Shown here piece after piece: positions 16,625 to 26,711 of a DNA stretch of 64,000 nucleotides. The stretch covers positions 48,393 through 112,392 of the forward strand of contig CALABO010000013.1 in the NCBI GenBank assembly GCA_937885575.1, read 5' to 3'. The number at the start of each line of letters is the position of its first letter. Positions within the stretch are counted from its first letter, which is position 1. The position numbers and the translations under genes are program-made. Source of the stretch: an uncultured Pseudomonadota bacterium. GTDB taxonomy: Bacteria; Pseudomonadota; Alphaproteobacteria; Rs-D84. The notes beneath the pieces were generated by a model. It saw nothing but the letters and a program-made list of their open reading frames with translations, searched no databases and was not told the DNA's origin.

Positions 16625-19600
16625 ATGCCGATAAATCAAAATGTAGATAAAAAAGAAGCACAAAAAATGTATGATAAAGAGGTTGCGCGCTTTGCAAAGC
16701 GAATTGCCGCGGCATACAGCAGTGACAAGATTCGGCTTGTTACGTCACGCAATGCCCGTCGTGCGGTGCTTTTGCATGATATTGATGCGATAAATGACAT
16801 TATCAAAGATATTCCCAATATGCCTGCCGGTTTTCAGTCGGATTTCTGTGATGCATTTATCGGCGAAGATATGGCGGGACTGGACCTGGCAACGCCCGCA
16901 ATTTTAGGATATGCGTACCGCGCCATTTCTGCGCGTGCGGCCGGGGGTGAACCGGGGCAACAAGACCGCCTTGATAAACTTGCGGCGCGCATCGACGATT
17001 TGTCGGCGGATTTTGCAAATTCCGGTGGTATGGTTGTTCGTCAAAATGAATGGCCGCTGATAAATATGACAAATATCGCCAACGAAAATGAAGATTTTAG
17101 CATTATGCTTGATGCGCGTATGTCGGATGTTGACGGTGCAAAAAAAGCCGAAATGGCCGCGAATAAAGAGCATGCAGATATAGTCGCCCAAAATTATGAT
17201 GAGGCATGGAATCTGGATAATCTGAATCCCGAAGATGTTGATAAACTGGCCGACCGCGCGGATGAAGTTTATGAAGTTTTGCATGATGCGACCATTCGTG
17301 AAGATGTAATGAAGAAACTCGCAAAGGTCAAAATGCTTGATGCCAAGGGGCGGGTAATACCACAATTTGCATCCGGAAAACGTGGCGACTATGACGAATA
17401 TGAAAACTATGAACCTGGTTTTGAAATTTTGCACGATAGTCGTTATGAATCAATTGCTGAACTTGTGGAACATGATATTGCGAAAAGGTACATCGCAGAT
17501 GTTAATGCCGAGATTGATAAAGATACAATTGAAGACGAATTTAATGAAACAATCTTAATAAAGTTATACGAAATTTACGCTGCGGACCAGATTGTTCGTG
17601 GCGCGGCCGAAACCCCAGAACAATTTGATGACCCGAAATTTCGTAAAGAGTTTGAAAAAATGCTTGAACCTGACGGTGATGGCGTTGAAATTTCTGATAA
17701 CGGGTATAATGTTGCAATCGAAACGCAAACCGATGCAACCGTGGGTTGGTTCGCGCGTCTAAGAAGAAAAATCGGTGGCGATGGCAAGAAACTTGAAAAA
17801 CTTTGGAAAAAGTTAAACCGTTCACTTGAACGCGTCGATGATATGGCGGATGTTCGTATGTCGCGTGCGGCGGTAGAGCGGCGCAAAAAACGTCGTAATT
17901 TTGCCGGACGTGTCTTAATCGGATTCACCAGTTCGTTTATCGCAAGTGCGTTTATAACCGTAAGTGCGACCGCGGCGGCGGCAAGGCTGGGCAAATCACT
18001 CGCGTGGGGGTCTGTTTACGTCGGTGGTGGTGCGGCGCTTGGAATTATGGGATTCCAGATTGCGCGTTGGATACGAAACCAGAAAAAGAATAATCTGCCG
18101 GTTAGTTGGGAAGAATTCAAAAAAAATAAACAACTTGTGCGGTCGCTTATGACCAGTGGCCTTGCGATTGTCGCCATGGTTCTTAGTGCCCTTGGCTTGG
18201 CGGGTGTTGGAATGGCCGTTGGTATCGGTGCCGCGGCACTTGGTGCATATAATAATGGTCGTGGCGTATTCGAAGCGGCGCGTGATGTTAAAATGTCGCG
18301 TCGTCAAAGAATCGCATGGACGATTGCAAATGTTGCATCAGTTATCTTCGGTGCGCTCGGCGGGAAAAGTTTCGCCCAGTGGGGCATTGGTAAATATAAT
18401 GAATGGAATCCAGGTAATAAGTGGTTCAATAATAAAACTGCGGTTCCGGGTGAACCTAAAAAGGTCTCGGACGAAATCACCCATGAAAGGACAATTATGC
18501 ATTATCCGGATAAAATGTTGCAAAGTGCAAAGGATGCTGTTGAGGGTTGGTATGCGCACGATTATCCAAATCATCCGGAAATTTTGCAACAGGATATCGA
18601 TGCCGTAAATCAATATAATCTGGATCACGATACAAACCTTGATCCGTATCGTATATTGCGAGCAATGAAAATATCACAACCGTCGCGTTTGGCGTACACA
18701 CCTGCATGGAGTGACACGTACAATGTCCCGCAAGAATTGATTTCTCAGGCGGCACATGCGGTTGGGGGCGGTGTCTATGATCCCGCCGGTATGGAGGCAG
18801 CCAAATTCCTGGATGCAAACTATCTCGGTGAATCCGGAAATGTTGGCGATGTCCCCATGGGGCATACAATAAACAAAACTTATTCTCCGATTACGGAATT
18901 GCCGACCCAAACCACCGAAACTGTGATTGATCAGCCGGCGCGTTATGAATCAACGGGTTATGACGTTAGGACAGAACCTGTTGGTGTAAATGCGGGTTAC
19001 GGTGCATTTGGAAACTATCCAAGACGCGACCGCGCGTCCGCTAAAACGACGGTCGGGGACAAGGTTGCATTATTGCATGATCGTATTGGTTCGTTCCTTG
19101 ATCGGGTTCGTCGTAATCGTCAAAATGAATCTGTGTCAGAAGATGTTCCACTGGTTGTTCACGATGATGAACTGAAAGATGAAGTGCCACCGATTGTCTT
19201 GGATAAACGGGATGAAGAATTGCGTATCCCAGAGGGAAAGACCACATCGCCGGCGCGCCAAAAGGAATATGTGGCACCAGTGGTCAATTTATCACAAACG
19301 CAACAGGTGCCCGATTTGCGCTTAAAAGATATGCCGGTTGCGTTGCCGGATCCCGAAAGCCGGAAATATGAACCATATTATGATTTCGCATTGACCGAAG
19401 CGCAGGCCGAACGTTGGAATAATTTGCATAAACAACTTGCGACCATTCGTGCAGAAATGAAAAGTCGGTCCACGCGCGCAGATAAATTCCTTAAACTCCG
19501 TAAACAGGCAAATCGCCTTACTGATGAAATAAATTCGTTTACGGCGGAACTTGGAAACCCAACCGTATTTCAGGTAGAACAGGCGTTGGCTGAAATTGAA

Positions 19601-20740
19601 CGTCGCAAAAAGTTAAAGGATTTGATCGCGCAATACGAACGTCATACGCGTAACGAACCTTCTGGGGACAATGTACCAAAATGGCGTGTCCAAAAATGGG
19701 AAGAAGAACTGTCAAAATTAGTTGATAAAATCGAGGCCCTTGGTGGTGCGGATTCGTTGGATGATTCTAACCTTCGGTTTGCGGCACCAACCCTTGGGCG
19801 ATTTGAACAAAAACAGGCAGAAGTCGCCCAGCGCGAGAAAGAAAGACAAGAACAAAAGCGTGATGTTTTTGTGATGCCGATGCGCGAACAACCAAAAGAA
19901 GTGGAAGAACGGCGTTCAACAGAACCTGAAGAGAAAAAGCAAGATACTAACGTTTCATCGAGACCGTTTGATTTTGAACATCAAAAACCAATGTTAAAGT
20001 CATTTATGTTGAAAAATTTGATTACTTATCCATTGATGGATGTGCGCGGGGTCCCGGTTAAACTTTTGGATTTGACGGGTAATGGTAACCCTGTTATGAA
20101 AAGTGACGAACATGCAATTGTTGTGGTTGATGTTGATGGATTGCGTATACCATTTTTCCGTGCCAATGGTGACGAAGAAAGAAATTTGTTAAATCCTGGG
20201 TTGCTAATCCCGGGAAATTGGTATCCGGTATTTAGTATAGCAAATGATGGTGAACTGTTTATCGGGCCAACATTGGATTATTTGAACAGAATACATAGCG
20301 ATAAAGAAGAGGTTCGTCTGGCGGCCAAAATTCGATACCTTAATGAAATAGCCAAAAAATTGGATGCACAAATTGGTAATATAGCCGCTGATGAACAAAT
20401 TGACGGAAAAAAGCTTATTAAAATTGTAGACCATCAACCAAAACAACCGTTGAATACGGATATGCCCAGATTGTTTTGGGGCGGAATAGGCTGTTTAAGT
20501 TCGGCATTGCGGGATGTTAAATGGTTTTTCAATAACGTACGTTCGATCGATTATACCAAAGAACAAGAAAAACAAGAATGGCGCGAGGAACGTGATGAAA
20601 ATCGTCGTGAAAATCGTAACTTTCGTCATCAAAAGTGGCAAGGATTTGTTTCCGGTATTGGTAATGCTGCCGGGCGCGCCATTGATAGTGTTCGTGGACG
20701 TTTCTTTGGATGGGACGAAGATTCAAATGAATACGAATAA
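16625..20740 (+). CDS. Very large cytosolic/membrane protein of unknown function
   Basis: A 1371-residue protein, the longest gene here, starting at 16625 (AAGGGGG 10 nt upstream; an in-frame upstream ATG is rejected). No signal peptide. Residues about 1-410 are acidic and helical, with repeated ADRADEVYE-type segments. Residues about 425-600 hold four or five Gly/Ala-rich transmembrane helices (for example LIGFTSSFIASAFITVSATA and GLAIVAMVLSALGLAGVGMA). About 600-900 are polar with Pro- and Tyr-rich stretches, about 930-1180 are Lys/Glu-rich coiled coil, and the C-terminus is strongly charged (EEKQEWREERDENRRENRN). No catalytic motif recognised. It is a single-gene unit with its own promoter and terminator. 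A scaffold or host-interaction role is conceivable but unproven. Confidence 0.8.
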   Translation: MPINQNVDKKEAQKMYDKEVARFAKRIAAAYSSDKIRLVTSRNARRAVLLHDIDAINDIIKDIPNMPAGFQSDFCDAFIGEDMAGLDLATPAILGYAYRAISARAAGGEPGQQDRLDKLAARIDDLSADFANSGGMVVRQNEWPLINMTNIANENEDFSIMLDARMSDVDGAKKAEMAANKEHADIVAQNYDEAWNLDNLNPEDVDKLADRADEVYEVLHDATIREDVMKKLAKVKMLDAKGRVIPQFASGKRGDYDEYENYEPGFEILHDSRYESIAELVEHDIAKRYIADVNAEIDKDTIEDEFNETILIKLYEIYAADQIVRGAAETPEQFDDPKFRKEFEKMLEPDGDGVEISDNGYNVAIETQTDATVGWFARLRRKIGGDGKKLEKLWKKLNRSLERVDDMADVRMSRAAVERRKKRRNFAGRVLIGFTSSFIASAFITVSATAAAARLGKSLAWGSVYVGGGAALGIMGFQIARWIRNQKKNNLPVSWEEFKKNKQLVRSLMTSGLAIVAMVLSALGLAGVGMAVGIGAAALGAYNNGRGVFEAARDVKMSRRQRIAWTIANVASVIFGALGGKSFAQWGIGKYNEWNPGNKWFNNKTAVPGEPKKVSDEITHERTIMHYPDKMLQSAKDAVEGWYAHDYPNHPEILQQDIDAVNQYNLDHDTNLDPYRILRAMKISQPSRLAYTPAWSDTYNVPQELISQAAHAVGGGVYDPAGMEAAKFLDANYLGESGNVGDVPMGHTINKTYSPITELPTQTTETVIDQPARYESTGYDVRTEPVGVNAGYGAFGNYPRRDRASAKTTVGDKVALLHDRIGSFLDRVRRNRQNESVSEDVPLVVHDDELKDEVPPIVLDKRDEELRIPEGKTTSPARQKEYVAPVVNLSQTQQVPDLRLKDMPVALPDPESRKYEPYYDFALTEAQAERWNNLHKQLATIRAEMKSRSTRADKFLKLRKQANRLTDEINSFTAELGNPTVFQVEQALAEIERRKKLKDLIAQYERHTRNEPSGDNVPKWRVQKWEEELSKLVDKIEALGGADSLDDSNLRFAAPTLGRFEQKQAEVAQREKERQEQKRDVFVMPMREQPKEVEERRSTEPEEKKQDTNVSSRPFDFEHQKPMLKSFMLKNLITYPLMDVRGVPVKLLDLTGNGNPVMKSDEHAIVVVDVDGLRIPFFRANGDEERNLLNPGLLIPGNWYPVFSIANDGELFIGPTLDYLNRIHSDKEEVRLAAKIRYLNEIAKKLDAQIGNIAADEQIDGKKLIKIVDHQPKQPLNTDMPRLFWGGIGCLSSALRDVKWFFNNVRSIDYTKEQEKQEWREERDENRRENRNFRHQKWQGFVSGIGNAAGRAIDSVRGRFFGWDEDSNEYE

Positions 20741-20742
20741 AA

Positions 20743-20769
20743 ACATGGGGCACAGCCCCATGTTTTTTG
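20743..20769 (+). terminator. Intrinsic terminator of the 1371-residue protein gene
   Basis: A perfect stem ACATGGGGC/GCCCCATGT with a 3-nt loop, followed by TTTTTTG, directly after the stop codon. Confidence 0.9.
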
Positions 20770-20775
20770 TTCATG

Positions 20776-20815
20776 GTTACCCCACTAACCACTAACACTT
20801 ATCACTAACACTTTT
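20776..20815. repeat. TTAGTG-array repeat remnant (copy 4)
   Basis: CCACTAACCACTAACACTTATCACTAACACTT is the inverted form of the TTAGTG/TAAGTG array seen at the other repeats. No 36-nt core is present, so this is a half element or remnant, lying between a terminator and the next promoter. Confidence 0.75.
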
Positions 20816-20856
20816 ATGTTTCTTATCACAAAAATTTATGATATAATACAACCGTT

Positions 20857-21810
20857 ATGAGAAGTAGGATTTTATCTTTTGTCGCTGTTTTATGCGGGCT
20901 TTCTGCGGGCACGGCGTTTGCAAATTGGCAATACAGCGGCGGATACCTTTATGATTCGGGTTACGGCGATAACGGTTCGCGCGCAACAATATCGATACGT
21001 GGTGGCGCGTCACTTGCGTTTTCCAAAATAAAGAACGAGGTTGGGTCGATAATATATTCATATTGCGTTGACCCCGAAACGGGCGCTGTGTTCCCGACCG
21101 ATGACACGGGCAGTTGTAATTCATACAGTGGTGCGGAATACGCAGGAACCGGGTCGCTTGGGGCATTGGGCGCGGAAAATATGGCTGAAATTGGTTTCGC
21201 GGCGGGCGCAAGTATCGGTTGGGTTTTGCCAAACACGCCACAGTGGCGCCTGGAACTGGGGTGGGATCATTTTGCCAAGGTTGATTATAACCATTCACCA
21301 TTATTTTCAGGCAACATGCCACTTTCCGAAGGGTATTCCGTGCATGTAGATAGTGGCAGTGTTCAATCCACAATAACGACCGACATCATAAGTTTTATGG
21401 CATTTTATGATTTCTTTGACGGAATCCAAAAACCGATTCGGACGATGATTCCGTATATCGGTTTGGGCTTTGGCTACGCCGATACGCAAACAGTTATGAA
21501 TTTGGCCGACCCATGGGGCGATTTATCCGAAGTCGAAGATTTAACCAATTTTGGAACCATGAATGGAAACGGGGTTTTACAATTTAATCGTTCAACAACA
21601 AATACAACAAATGTCGCGGGTCTTGCGGCACTTGGAATTTCGTTTGGAATCGATGAAAATATATTTATCGATTTCGGGTTACGTGCGGCGTATTTACCGC
21701 GCGTAAAATATACACTTGTAAATTCTGATGATACGCGTCGTCTTGATTGGTTTAGTGCGAAAAACTTGATATACGCAAATGTTATGTTGGGACTGCGTGT
21801 TGAATTTTAG
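20857..21810 (+). CDS. Outer-membrane beta-barrel protein
   Basis: A 317-residue protein with a signal peptide ending TAFA (near residue 23) and alternating amphipathic strands, closing with NVMLGLRVEF, the terminal Phe typical of BAM-assembled barrels. The strand pattern (FGIDENIFIDFGLRAAYLP, YANVMLGLRVEF) resembles small OmpA/opacity-type surface antigens of alphaproteobacteria. Two Cys lie in an N-proximal loop. A TATAAT box (20842-20847) ends 9 nt before the ATG and no Shine-Dalgarno is visible, so the mRNA may be nearly leaderless. It overlaps convergent comM by 4 nt. The exact role (porin or adhesin) is unknown. Confidence 0.8.
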   Translation: MRSRILSFVAVLCGLSAGTAFANWQYSGGYLYDSGYGDNGSRATISIRGGASLAFSKIKNEVGSIIYSYCVDPETGAVFPTDDTGSCNSYSGAEYAGTGSLGALGAENMAEIGFAAGASIGWVLPNTPQWRLELGWDHFAKVDYNHSPLFSGNMPLSEGYSVHVDSGSVQSTITTDIISFMAFYDFFDGIQKPIRTMIPYIGLGFGYADTQTVMNLADPWGDLSEVEDLTNFGTMNGNGVLQFNRSTTNTTNVAGLAALGISFGIDENIFIDFGLRAAYLPRVKYTLVNSDDTRRLDWFSAKNLIYANVMLGLRVEF

Positions 21811-23333
21811 TTCTTTAATTTAACGCCATATTTTCCGCGGTTTATTGGGCGGTACGAAATCGCTTCGGCCAAATCATCCATCGTGATATCGTTGCCCCCG
21901 CGCAGGTCCGCAATCGTTCGCGCAATACGTTTAATACGATTATATCCGCGCGCCGACATTCCCATCTTTTCCGCCGCATTATTTAGGAATGTTGTAAGTT
22001 CGTCACTTAAAACGACATATTTTTCCAAATCCGCCCCGTCCAGCAATGCGTTCACATACCCTTGGCGCGTGATTTGGCGTGCACGGGCGGCAACCACACG
22101 TGCGCGTATAGTTTCGCTTGATTCCGATGGCAAATTACTTTTCATTTCCCATGGATTGACCGGGTCAACATCAACATGTAAATCAATACGGTCAAGCAAT
22201 GGCCCCGAAATCTTATTCTGGTACGCTTCGGCACACCGGGGGGCGCGGGAACAGGACAGGGCGGCGTTGCCCAAATGCCCGCACGGACACGGATTCATCG
22301 CGGCAATAAGTTGGAATCGCGCGGGATATGTTGCATTGCGTTTTGCGCGCGAAATCATAATCTTGCCTGATTCCATCGGTTGCCGCAATATTTCCAATGT
22401 CGCGCGATTAAATTCCGGCAATTCGTCCAAAAACAAAACGCCATTATGCGCAAGTGATATTTCACCGGGCCGCGCATCCGAACCCCCGCCCGCAAGTGAA
22501 ACCGGACTTGAAGTGTGATGCACACTGCGGAACGGGCGCCGCGACATCAGTGTTTTATTGTCCAATTTCCCCGCGATGGAGTAAATTATCGATGTTTCCA
22601 AAACTTCATCGGCGGTCATTTCCGGCATAATCGTGGGAAGCCGTGATGCCAGCATCGTTTTCCCCGATCCCGGTGGCCCAACCATCAACATTGCATGCCC
22701 GCCCGCCGCCGCGATTTCCAGGGCCCTTTTCGCCGCCGCCTGGCCATGTACTTCGGCCATATCGGCACCAAGATTCGCGGTTTCCATATGCGCCGCCGGC
22801 AAATCCGGCAACAAAAGTGGATTTTTCCCATTAAAATGATTGATAAGTTCCAAAACATGAAACGGCGCAAGCACATCGTTTTGCCCGGCCCAGCGCGCTT
22901 CGGCCCCTTGGTCGCCCGGACATATTATGCCGAATCCGTTTTTCTTGGCCCACACGCCCGCCGCCAAGACCCCGTTTGTCTTTGCAACCGCGCCGTTAAG
23001 GCCAACCTCGCCAATAATAATGTATTTCGATAATTTGTCTTCGGGCAAAATGTCGAATGCGCAAAGTATCCCACACAATATCGGCAAATCAAAATGCGCG
23101 CCACTTTTTTCGACATCCGCCGGCGAAAGGTTCACCGTCAACCGCTTTGGTGGTAATTGCAGGCCCAACGCCGAAAGTACATTTACAATGCGTTCCGCAG
23201 ATTCTTTGACCGCGCGGTCGGCAAGCCCGATAATTTTGAAGTCAGGTTTCCCAAGACCCGCGGAAATTTGCACCTGGACATCAATTTTTATCGCATCCAT
23301 CCCGTTAAAAATAATAGAAGCCAAAGAAATCAT
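21807..23333 (-). CDS. comM: ComM/YifB family Mg-chelatase-like AAA+ ATPase
   Basis: A helicase-type AAA+ ATPase that in naturally competent bacteria promotes branch migration during recombination of imported DNA; elsewhere it has a general recombination role. The 508 residues show the N-terminal ChlI domain (PDFKIIGLADRAVKESAERI, NLSPADVEKSGAHFDLPI), Walker A MLMVGPPGSGKTMLA, Walker B GVLFLDELPEF, the zinc-like Cys cluster MNPCPCGHLGN, and a C-terminal Mg-chelatase domain (ARGYNRIKRIARTIADL). Length is normal. No competence genes are adjacent. Confidence 0.95.
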   Translation of the reverse strand: MISLASIIFNGMDAIKIDVQVQISAGLGKPDFKIIGLADRAVKESAERIVNVLSALGLQLPPKRLTVNLSPADVEKSGAHFDLPILCGILCAFDILPEDKLSKYIIIGEVGLNGAVAKTNGVLAAGVWAKKNGFGIICPGDQGAEARWAGQNDVLAPFHVLELINHFNGKNPLLLPDLPAAHMETANLGADMAEVHGQAAAKRALEIAAAGGHAMLMVGPPGSGKTMLASRLPTIMPEMTADEVLETSIIYSIAGKLDNKTLMSRRPFRSVHHTSSPVSLAGGGSDARPGEISLAHNGVLFLDELPEFNRATLEILRQPMESGKIMISRAKRNATYPARFQLIAAMNPCPCGHLGNAALSCSRAPRCAEAYQNKISGPLLDRIDLHVDVDPVNPWEMKSNLPSESSETIRARVVAARARQITRQGYVNALLDGADLEKYVVLSDELTTFLNNAAEKMGMSARGYNRIKRIARTIADLRGGNDITMDDLAEAISYRPINRGKYGVKLKN

Positions 23334-23414
23334 GGTTTTTGTATTATATACTTGCCATAATTGAATTCAAGTCCTAAAATGCAAAACGCAAAATTGACAA
23401 AGAAAGGAAAGAAA

Positions 23415-24293
23415 ATGTTAAAAAAGCCCAAAAATCGCCTGCGCGAATGGTTTGATACTCTGTTTTATGGAATACTTATCGCCATCGGTTTCCGCAGTTT
23501 GTTCCTTGAACCGTTTAATATCCCGTCGGGGTCTATGATACCGACACTGCACATCGGTGACCATATTTTTATCACCAAATGGTCATACGGGTATTCGCGG
23601 TATTCTTTCCCGTTTGGTTCTTGGCACTTGTGGAACGGGCGGATTTTCAAAACTATGCCAAAGGTTGGCGATGTTATCGTTTTCCGTAATCCAAAAAATG
23701 AATCACTGGATTATGTAAAACGCCTGATTGGCCTGCCGGGTGATACGATTCAAATGCGCGAAGGCCGCCTGTATATCAACGGCGAAATGGTTGAACGGCG
23801 CGACCCGCGGCCCTATGTCGTTGCGGTTTTGCCACGTTCCCTGCGCAGCACCGGGTATTACTATGAAAATATGCAGGTTCGCGGGAACAAGATTTATGTC
23901 GATGGTGCGCCGGCTGACTTTAATTATACAATTGAATATCGCGCCGACCATGTTTGCCGCACTACGCCGGGCCTTTGTGGCGTTTTCCCCGCTACGGAAT
24001 ATACCGAGGTTTTACCAAACGGCGTCGAACACAGCATAATTGAATACACCGACGATGGGCCAATGGATAATACGATGGAATACCTTGTGCCGGAAAATCA
24101 TTTGTTCTTTATGGGCGACAACCGCGACAACAGTAACGACAGCCGTGCGGATGTTGGATTTGTTCCGGTTGAAAATATGCTTGGGCGCGTCTGGTTTGTG
24201 TGGTATTCACATAATTACGCGTCACCAATGGTTGCATTTTGGAATTGGAATGCTAAAATGCGCTGGAACAGATTTGGCAAAGGCATAAAATAA
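23415..24293 (+). CDS. lepB: Signal peptidase I
   Basis: Inner-membrane serine/lysine protease that removes Sec signal peptides. With the start at 23415 (AAAGGAAAGAAA ribosome-binding site; upstream codons rejected) the product is 292 residues: one transmembrane helix at about 13-30, catalytic Ser40 in PSGSMIPT, catalytic Lys102 in DYVKRLIGLPGD, and the box E motif GDNRDNSNDSR. rnc follows 2 nt after the stop, the standard alphaproteobacterial lepB-rnc arrangement; era, often third, is 9 kb away. Confidence 0.96.
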   Translation: MLKKPKNRLREWFDTLFYGILIAIGFRSLFLEPFNIPSGSMIPTLHIGDHIFITKWSYGYSRYSFPFGSWHLWNGRIFKTMPKVGDVIVFRNPKNESLDYVKRLIGLPGDTIQMREGRLYINGEMVERRDPRPYVVAVLPRSLRSTGYYYENMQVRGNKIYVDGAPADFNYTIEYRADHVCRTTPGLCGVFPATEYTEVLPNGVEHSIIEYTDDGPMDNTMEYLVPENHLFFMGDNRDNSNDSRADVGFVPVENMLGRVWFVWYSHNYASPMVAFWNWNAKMRWNRFGKGIK

Positions 24294-24295
24294 AA

Positions 24296-24940
24296 ATGAA
24301 ATTGAATTATAAATTCAAAGATAAATCGTTGTTGGAACTTGCGCTGACACAGCGTGGCGTGAACAGTCGCCATAACAACGAACGCCTTGAATTCGTGGGT
24401 GACCGCGTATTGGGACTAAGTGTCGCGGCCATGCTTTACGCGATGTATCCGAACGAAAACGAAGGCGAACTTGCGCGGCGCTTTGCATCGCTGGTATCGA
24501 CGGAAACATTGGCGGATGTCGCGCGGTCTTTTGATTTGCATAAAGAGGTTCGGCACAGTCACATGACCGCCGGGCGCACGCGTCACATGCTTGCCAACGC
24601 GATGGAGGCGGTAATCGGTGCAATATTCTTTGATGGTGGTTTTGATAATGCGCAACGCTTTGTGTGCGGCATTTGGCATGATTTGGCCGCCGCGGAACTA
24701 AGGCCGCCAAAGGACCCAAAAACAATGCTCCAAGAATTCGTGCAGAAAAATGCCGATGGCGCGTTGCCGGTCTATACGGATACCGAGAAAACCGGCGAAG
24801 ACCACAGCCCGGTGTTCACCGTGACTGTCACTGCCATGGGCGAAAGTGCAAGTGGCGACGGCCCGTCTAAAAAAGCCGCAGGTTCCGCCGCCGCCGCGGA
24901 ATTGTTAAAAATACTTGCGGCCAAGAAAAATGATGATTAA
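24296..24940 (+). CDS. rnc: Ribonuclease III
   Basis: Double-strand-specific endoribonuclease that processes rRNA precursors and mRNAs. The 214-residue protein has the signature ERLEFVGDRVLGLSVA (the first catalytic acids), the second acidic pair in ANAMEAVIGAIFFDGG, and a C-terminal double-stranded RNA-binding domain from about 143 (PKTMLQEFVQKNADG to SKKAAGSAAAAELL). It is translationally close to lepB. In the signature, Arg replaces the usual Ser in GDSVL. Length is near the family norm (about 225). Confidence 0.96.
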   Translation: MKLNYKFKDKSLLELALTQRGVNSRHNNERLEFVGDRVLGLSVAAMLYAMYPNENEGELARRFASLVSTETLADVARSFDLHKEVRHSHMTAGRTRHMLANAMEAVIGAIFFDGGFDNAQRFVCGIWHDLAAAELRPPKDPKTMLQEFVQKNADGALPVYTDTEKTGEDHSPVFTVTVTAMGESASGDGPSKKAAGSAAAAELLKILAAKKNDD

Positions 24941-24967
24941 AATATTGCAAAAATAAAAGGATAAAAT

Positions 24968-25345
24968 ATGTTTTCAATTTTGTTGGTATTACTGATAATC
25001 GTTGCGGTATTTATGACCGGAATTATTTTGCTGCAGAAATCAGAGGGCAGTGGCATGTCCGGTTCGTCCGCGGCATCTATGTTTGGCGGCGCGCTGACCG
25101 GTGCGGCTGCTGGGAATTTTTTAACGAAACTGACCACATGGCTTGCGATAATCTTTTTCGTGTTGTGTGCGGCATTGGCGATTGTGTCGTCCAAAACCGC
25201 AAGTAATACGCAAAGCGAACTTCGCACGGAACTTGCGGCGGATGAATTGGCAAACGAACCAACCCCCACACCCGACGCGACCGGTGACACAACGCCCGCC
25301 GAACCGGTTCAAACAACCGATGCCCCGGCAGAAGCACAAAATTAA
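24968..25345 (+). CDS. secG: Preprotein translocase subunit SecG
   Basis: Small SecYEG subunit that assists SecA-driven export. Of the 125 residues, the first 75 hold two transmembrane helices joined by the family loop LLQKSEGSGMSGSSAASMFG. The remaining 50 residues are an acidic, Thr/Pro-rich tail ending APAEAQN, as in many alphaproteobacterial SecG proteins. AAAAGGATAAAAT precedes the ATG. It is third in the lepB-rnc-secG run and is closed by a terminator. Confidence 0.92.
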   Translation: MFSILLVLLIIVAVFMTGIILLQKSEGSGMSGSSAASMFGGALTGAAAGNFLTKLTTWLAIIFFVLCAALAIVSSKTASNTQSELRTELAADELANEPTPTPDATGDTTPAEPVQTTDAPAEAQN

Positions 25346-25361
25346 TAGAATTACATAAAAA

Positions 25362-25388
25362 AACGCCCCGTTCGGGGCGTTTGTTTTA
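25362..25388. terminator. Bidirectional terminator between secG and the coiled-coil gene
   Basis: Stem AACGCCCCG/CGGGGCGTT with T-rich sequence on the plus side and A-rich on the other, between convergent genes. Confidence 0.85.
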
Positions 25389-26654
25389 TATTCTAACCGG
25401 ACTATTACGCATAATTTCTGTTTGTCGTTGCCGTGCCGCATTCAGGTCTTCTTCAATTTGTTTGATATCGACGGCATTTTCTAAATCATTTTCTACGACT
25501 TCCTGCAAACCTTTTGCTTTCTTTATCGGCAATTCGCGTTCTTCGGCGCGCTTTTTAAACGCCGTCAAGAACAATTTAATTTTACCTTTAAGGAAATCAA
25601 TCGTTGACATCAAATTAGAACTTTCCCGTAACAATTTTGCTTTATCGTCTTCTAATTGTGAGATTTTCATATTCGCTTCGTACAACTGACGATTCGCGTC
25701 CGAATAAGACTTGCGCAAACCGCCCAATTCTTTTTCCATCGCATTATATTGTGGGCGCATTTCGGCAAGTTTTATTTCCGCTTGGTCTGCATATTGTTGA
25801 ACATAGTTTCCATTTGAAACATCAAGTATCTTGTCCATATCAAATTCACGTGCTAACTCATCCGCCACAGATTGCGCTTTTTCAACATCTTCCTTGGTTT
25901 GACCGCCTTGTCCTGTTTTTGCCATAAAGTCCACAATCACAACAATTTGCCGTGCAATACGTGGTATAGTACCGGCTTCAAACGACTTAATGGTATCCAT
26001 GTTTGGCGATACACCGCCCTTAGGATTGATTTCTTGTTTCAACTTGGCCTTTGTTATCGCGGCCAAATCGTTTAATTTTTTCTTGGCATCATCTATGGAA
26101 CCAATAAATTCCGATTCATCGTTATATTCCCCCATTATGTTATACCTTGAATCAACGTAACGGTCCAACCATTTATACACATCGTACGGCGTTGACAAGG
26201 GGTTTAAAGCTAATTCACGGGCCACAACAGCATTGTTATGATCGTACTCTCTATCAATTCTTCGCAACAATTCGTAACTATTTTGTAGATTTATAACCTT
26301 ACGTTCTTTTGTTTTTATGGCATCCAGTACAACTTTGGTATATTCATCAAGTTTCTGTTGCGGAACTTTTTCATCTGTAAACGCGTTATCAAACGCCGTC
26401 AGAACTTGTACGGTATACAGGAAATTCTTGGCGTCCGATGTTCCCGCCGCTTGCGCCCTGGCTATTTCTGCGTACAATTCTTGCAATTCTGGTGTTTTAA
26501 TTTGATGTTTATGTTCTTCATACCATTCAAAAAATTTCTGTGGTGTTTTAGAGGCCTTAGACCAAAAGAAATTATTTCCCCAACCGTACGGATCATTTTT
26601 AAATGCGGCAAAATATTTTTCCAAAAATTCATCGACACTCATATATTTTTCCAT
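25386..26654 (-). CDS. Coiled-coil cytosolic protein of unknown function
   Basis: A 422-residue soluble, charged protein without signal peptide or membrane helix. Residues about 1-280 are helical, with aromatic-rich segments near the N-terminus (DPYGWGNNFFWSKASKTPQK). About 285-345 form a heptad-patterned coiled coil (KELGGLRKSYSDANRQLYEA and on). The C-terminus is helical and charged. The start at 26654 is ATG with AAAGGAG upstream; the preceding in-frame TTG is rejected. Not recognised; a structural or scaffold role would fit the shape only. Confidence 0.7.
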   Translation of the reverse strand: MEKYMSVDEFLEKYFAAFKNDPYGWGNNFFWSKASKTPQKFFEWYEEHKHQIKTPELQELYAEIARAQAAGTSDAKNFLYTVQVLTAFDNAFTDEKVPQQKLDEYTKVVLDAIKTKERKVINLQNSYELLRRIDREYDHNNAVVARELALNPLSTPYDVYKWLDRYVDSRYNIMGEYNDESEFIGSIDDAKKKLNDLAAITKAKLKQEINPKGGVSPNMDTIKSFEAGTIPRIARQIVVIVDFMAKTGQGGQTKEDVEKAQSVADELAREFDMDKILDVSNGNYVQQYADQAEIKLAEMRPQYNAMEKELGGLRKSYSDANRQLYEANMKISQLEDDKAKLLRESSNLMSTIDFLKGKIKLFLTAFKKRAEERELPIKKAKGLQEVVENDLENAVDIKQIEEDLNAARQRQTEIMRNSPVRI

Positions 26655-26711
26655 CAAAAACTCCTTTTGTCCTGTAGAATTATATCATAAAAAAGCCAAT
26701 TTCAAAATAAA

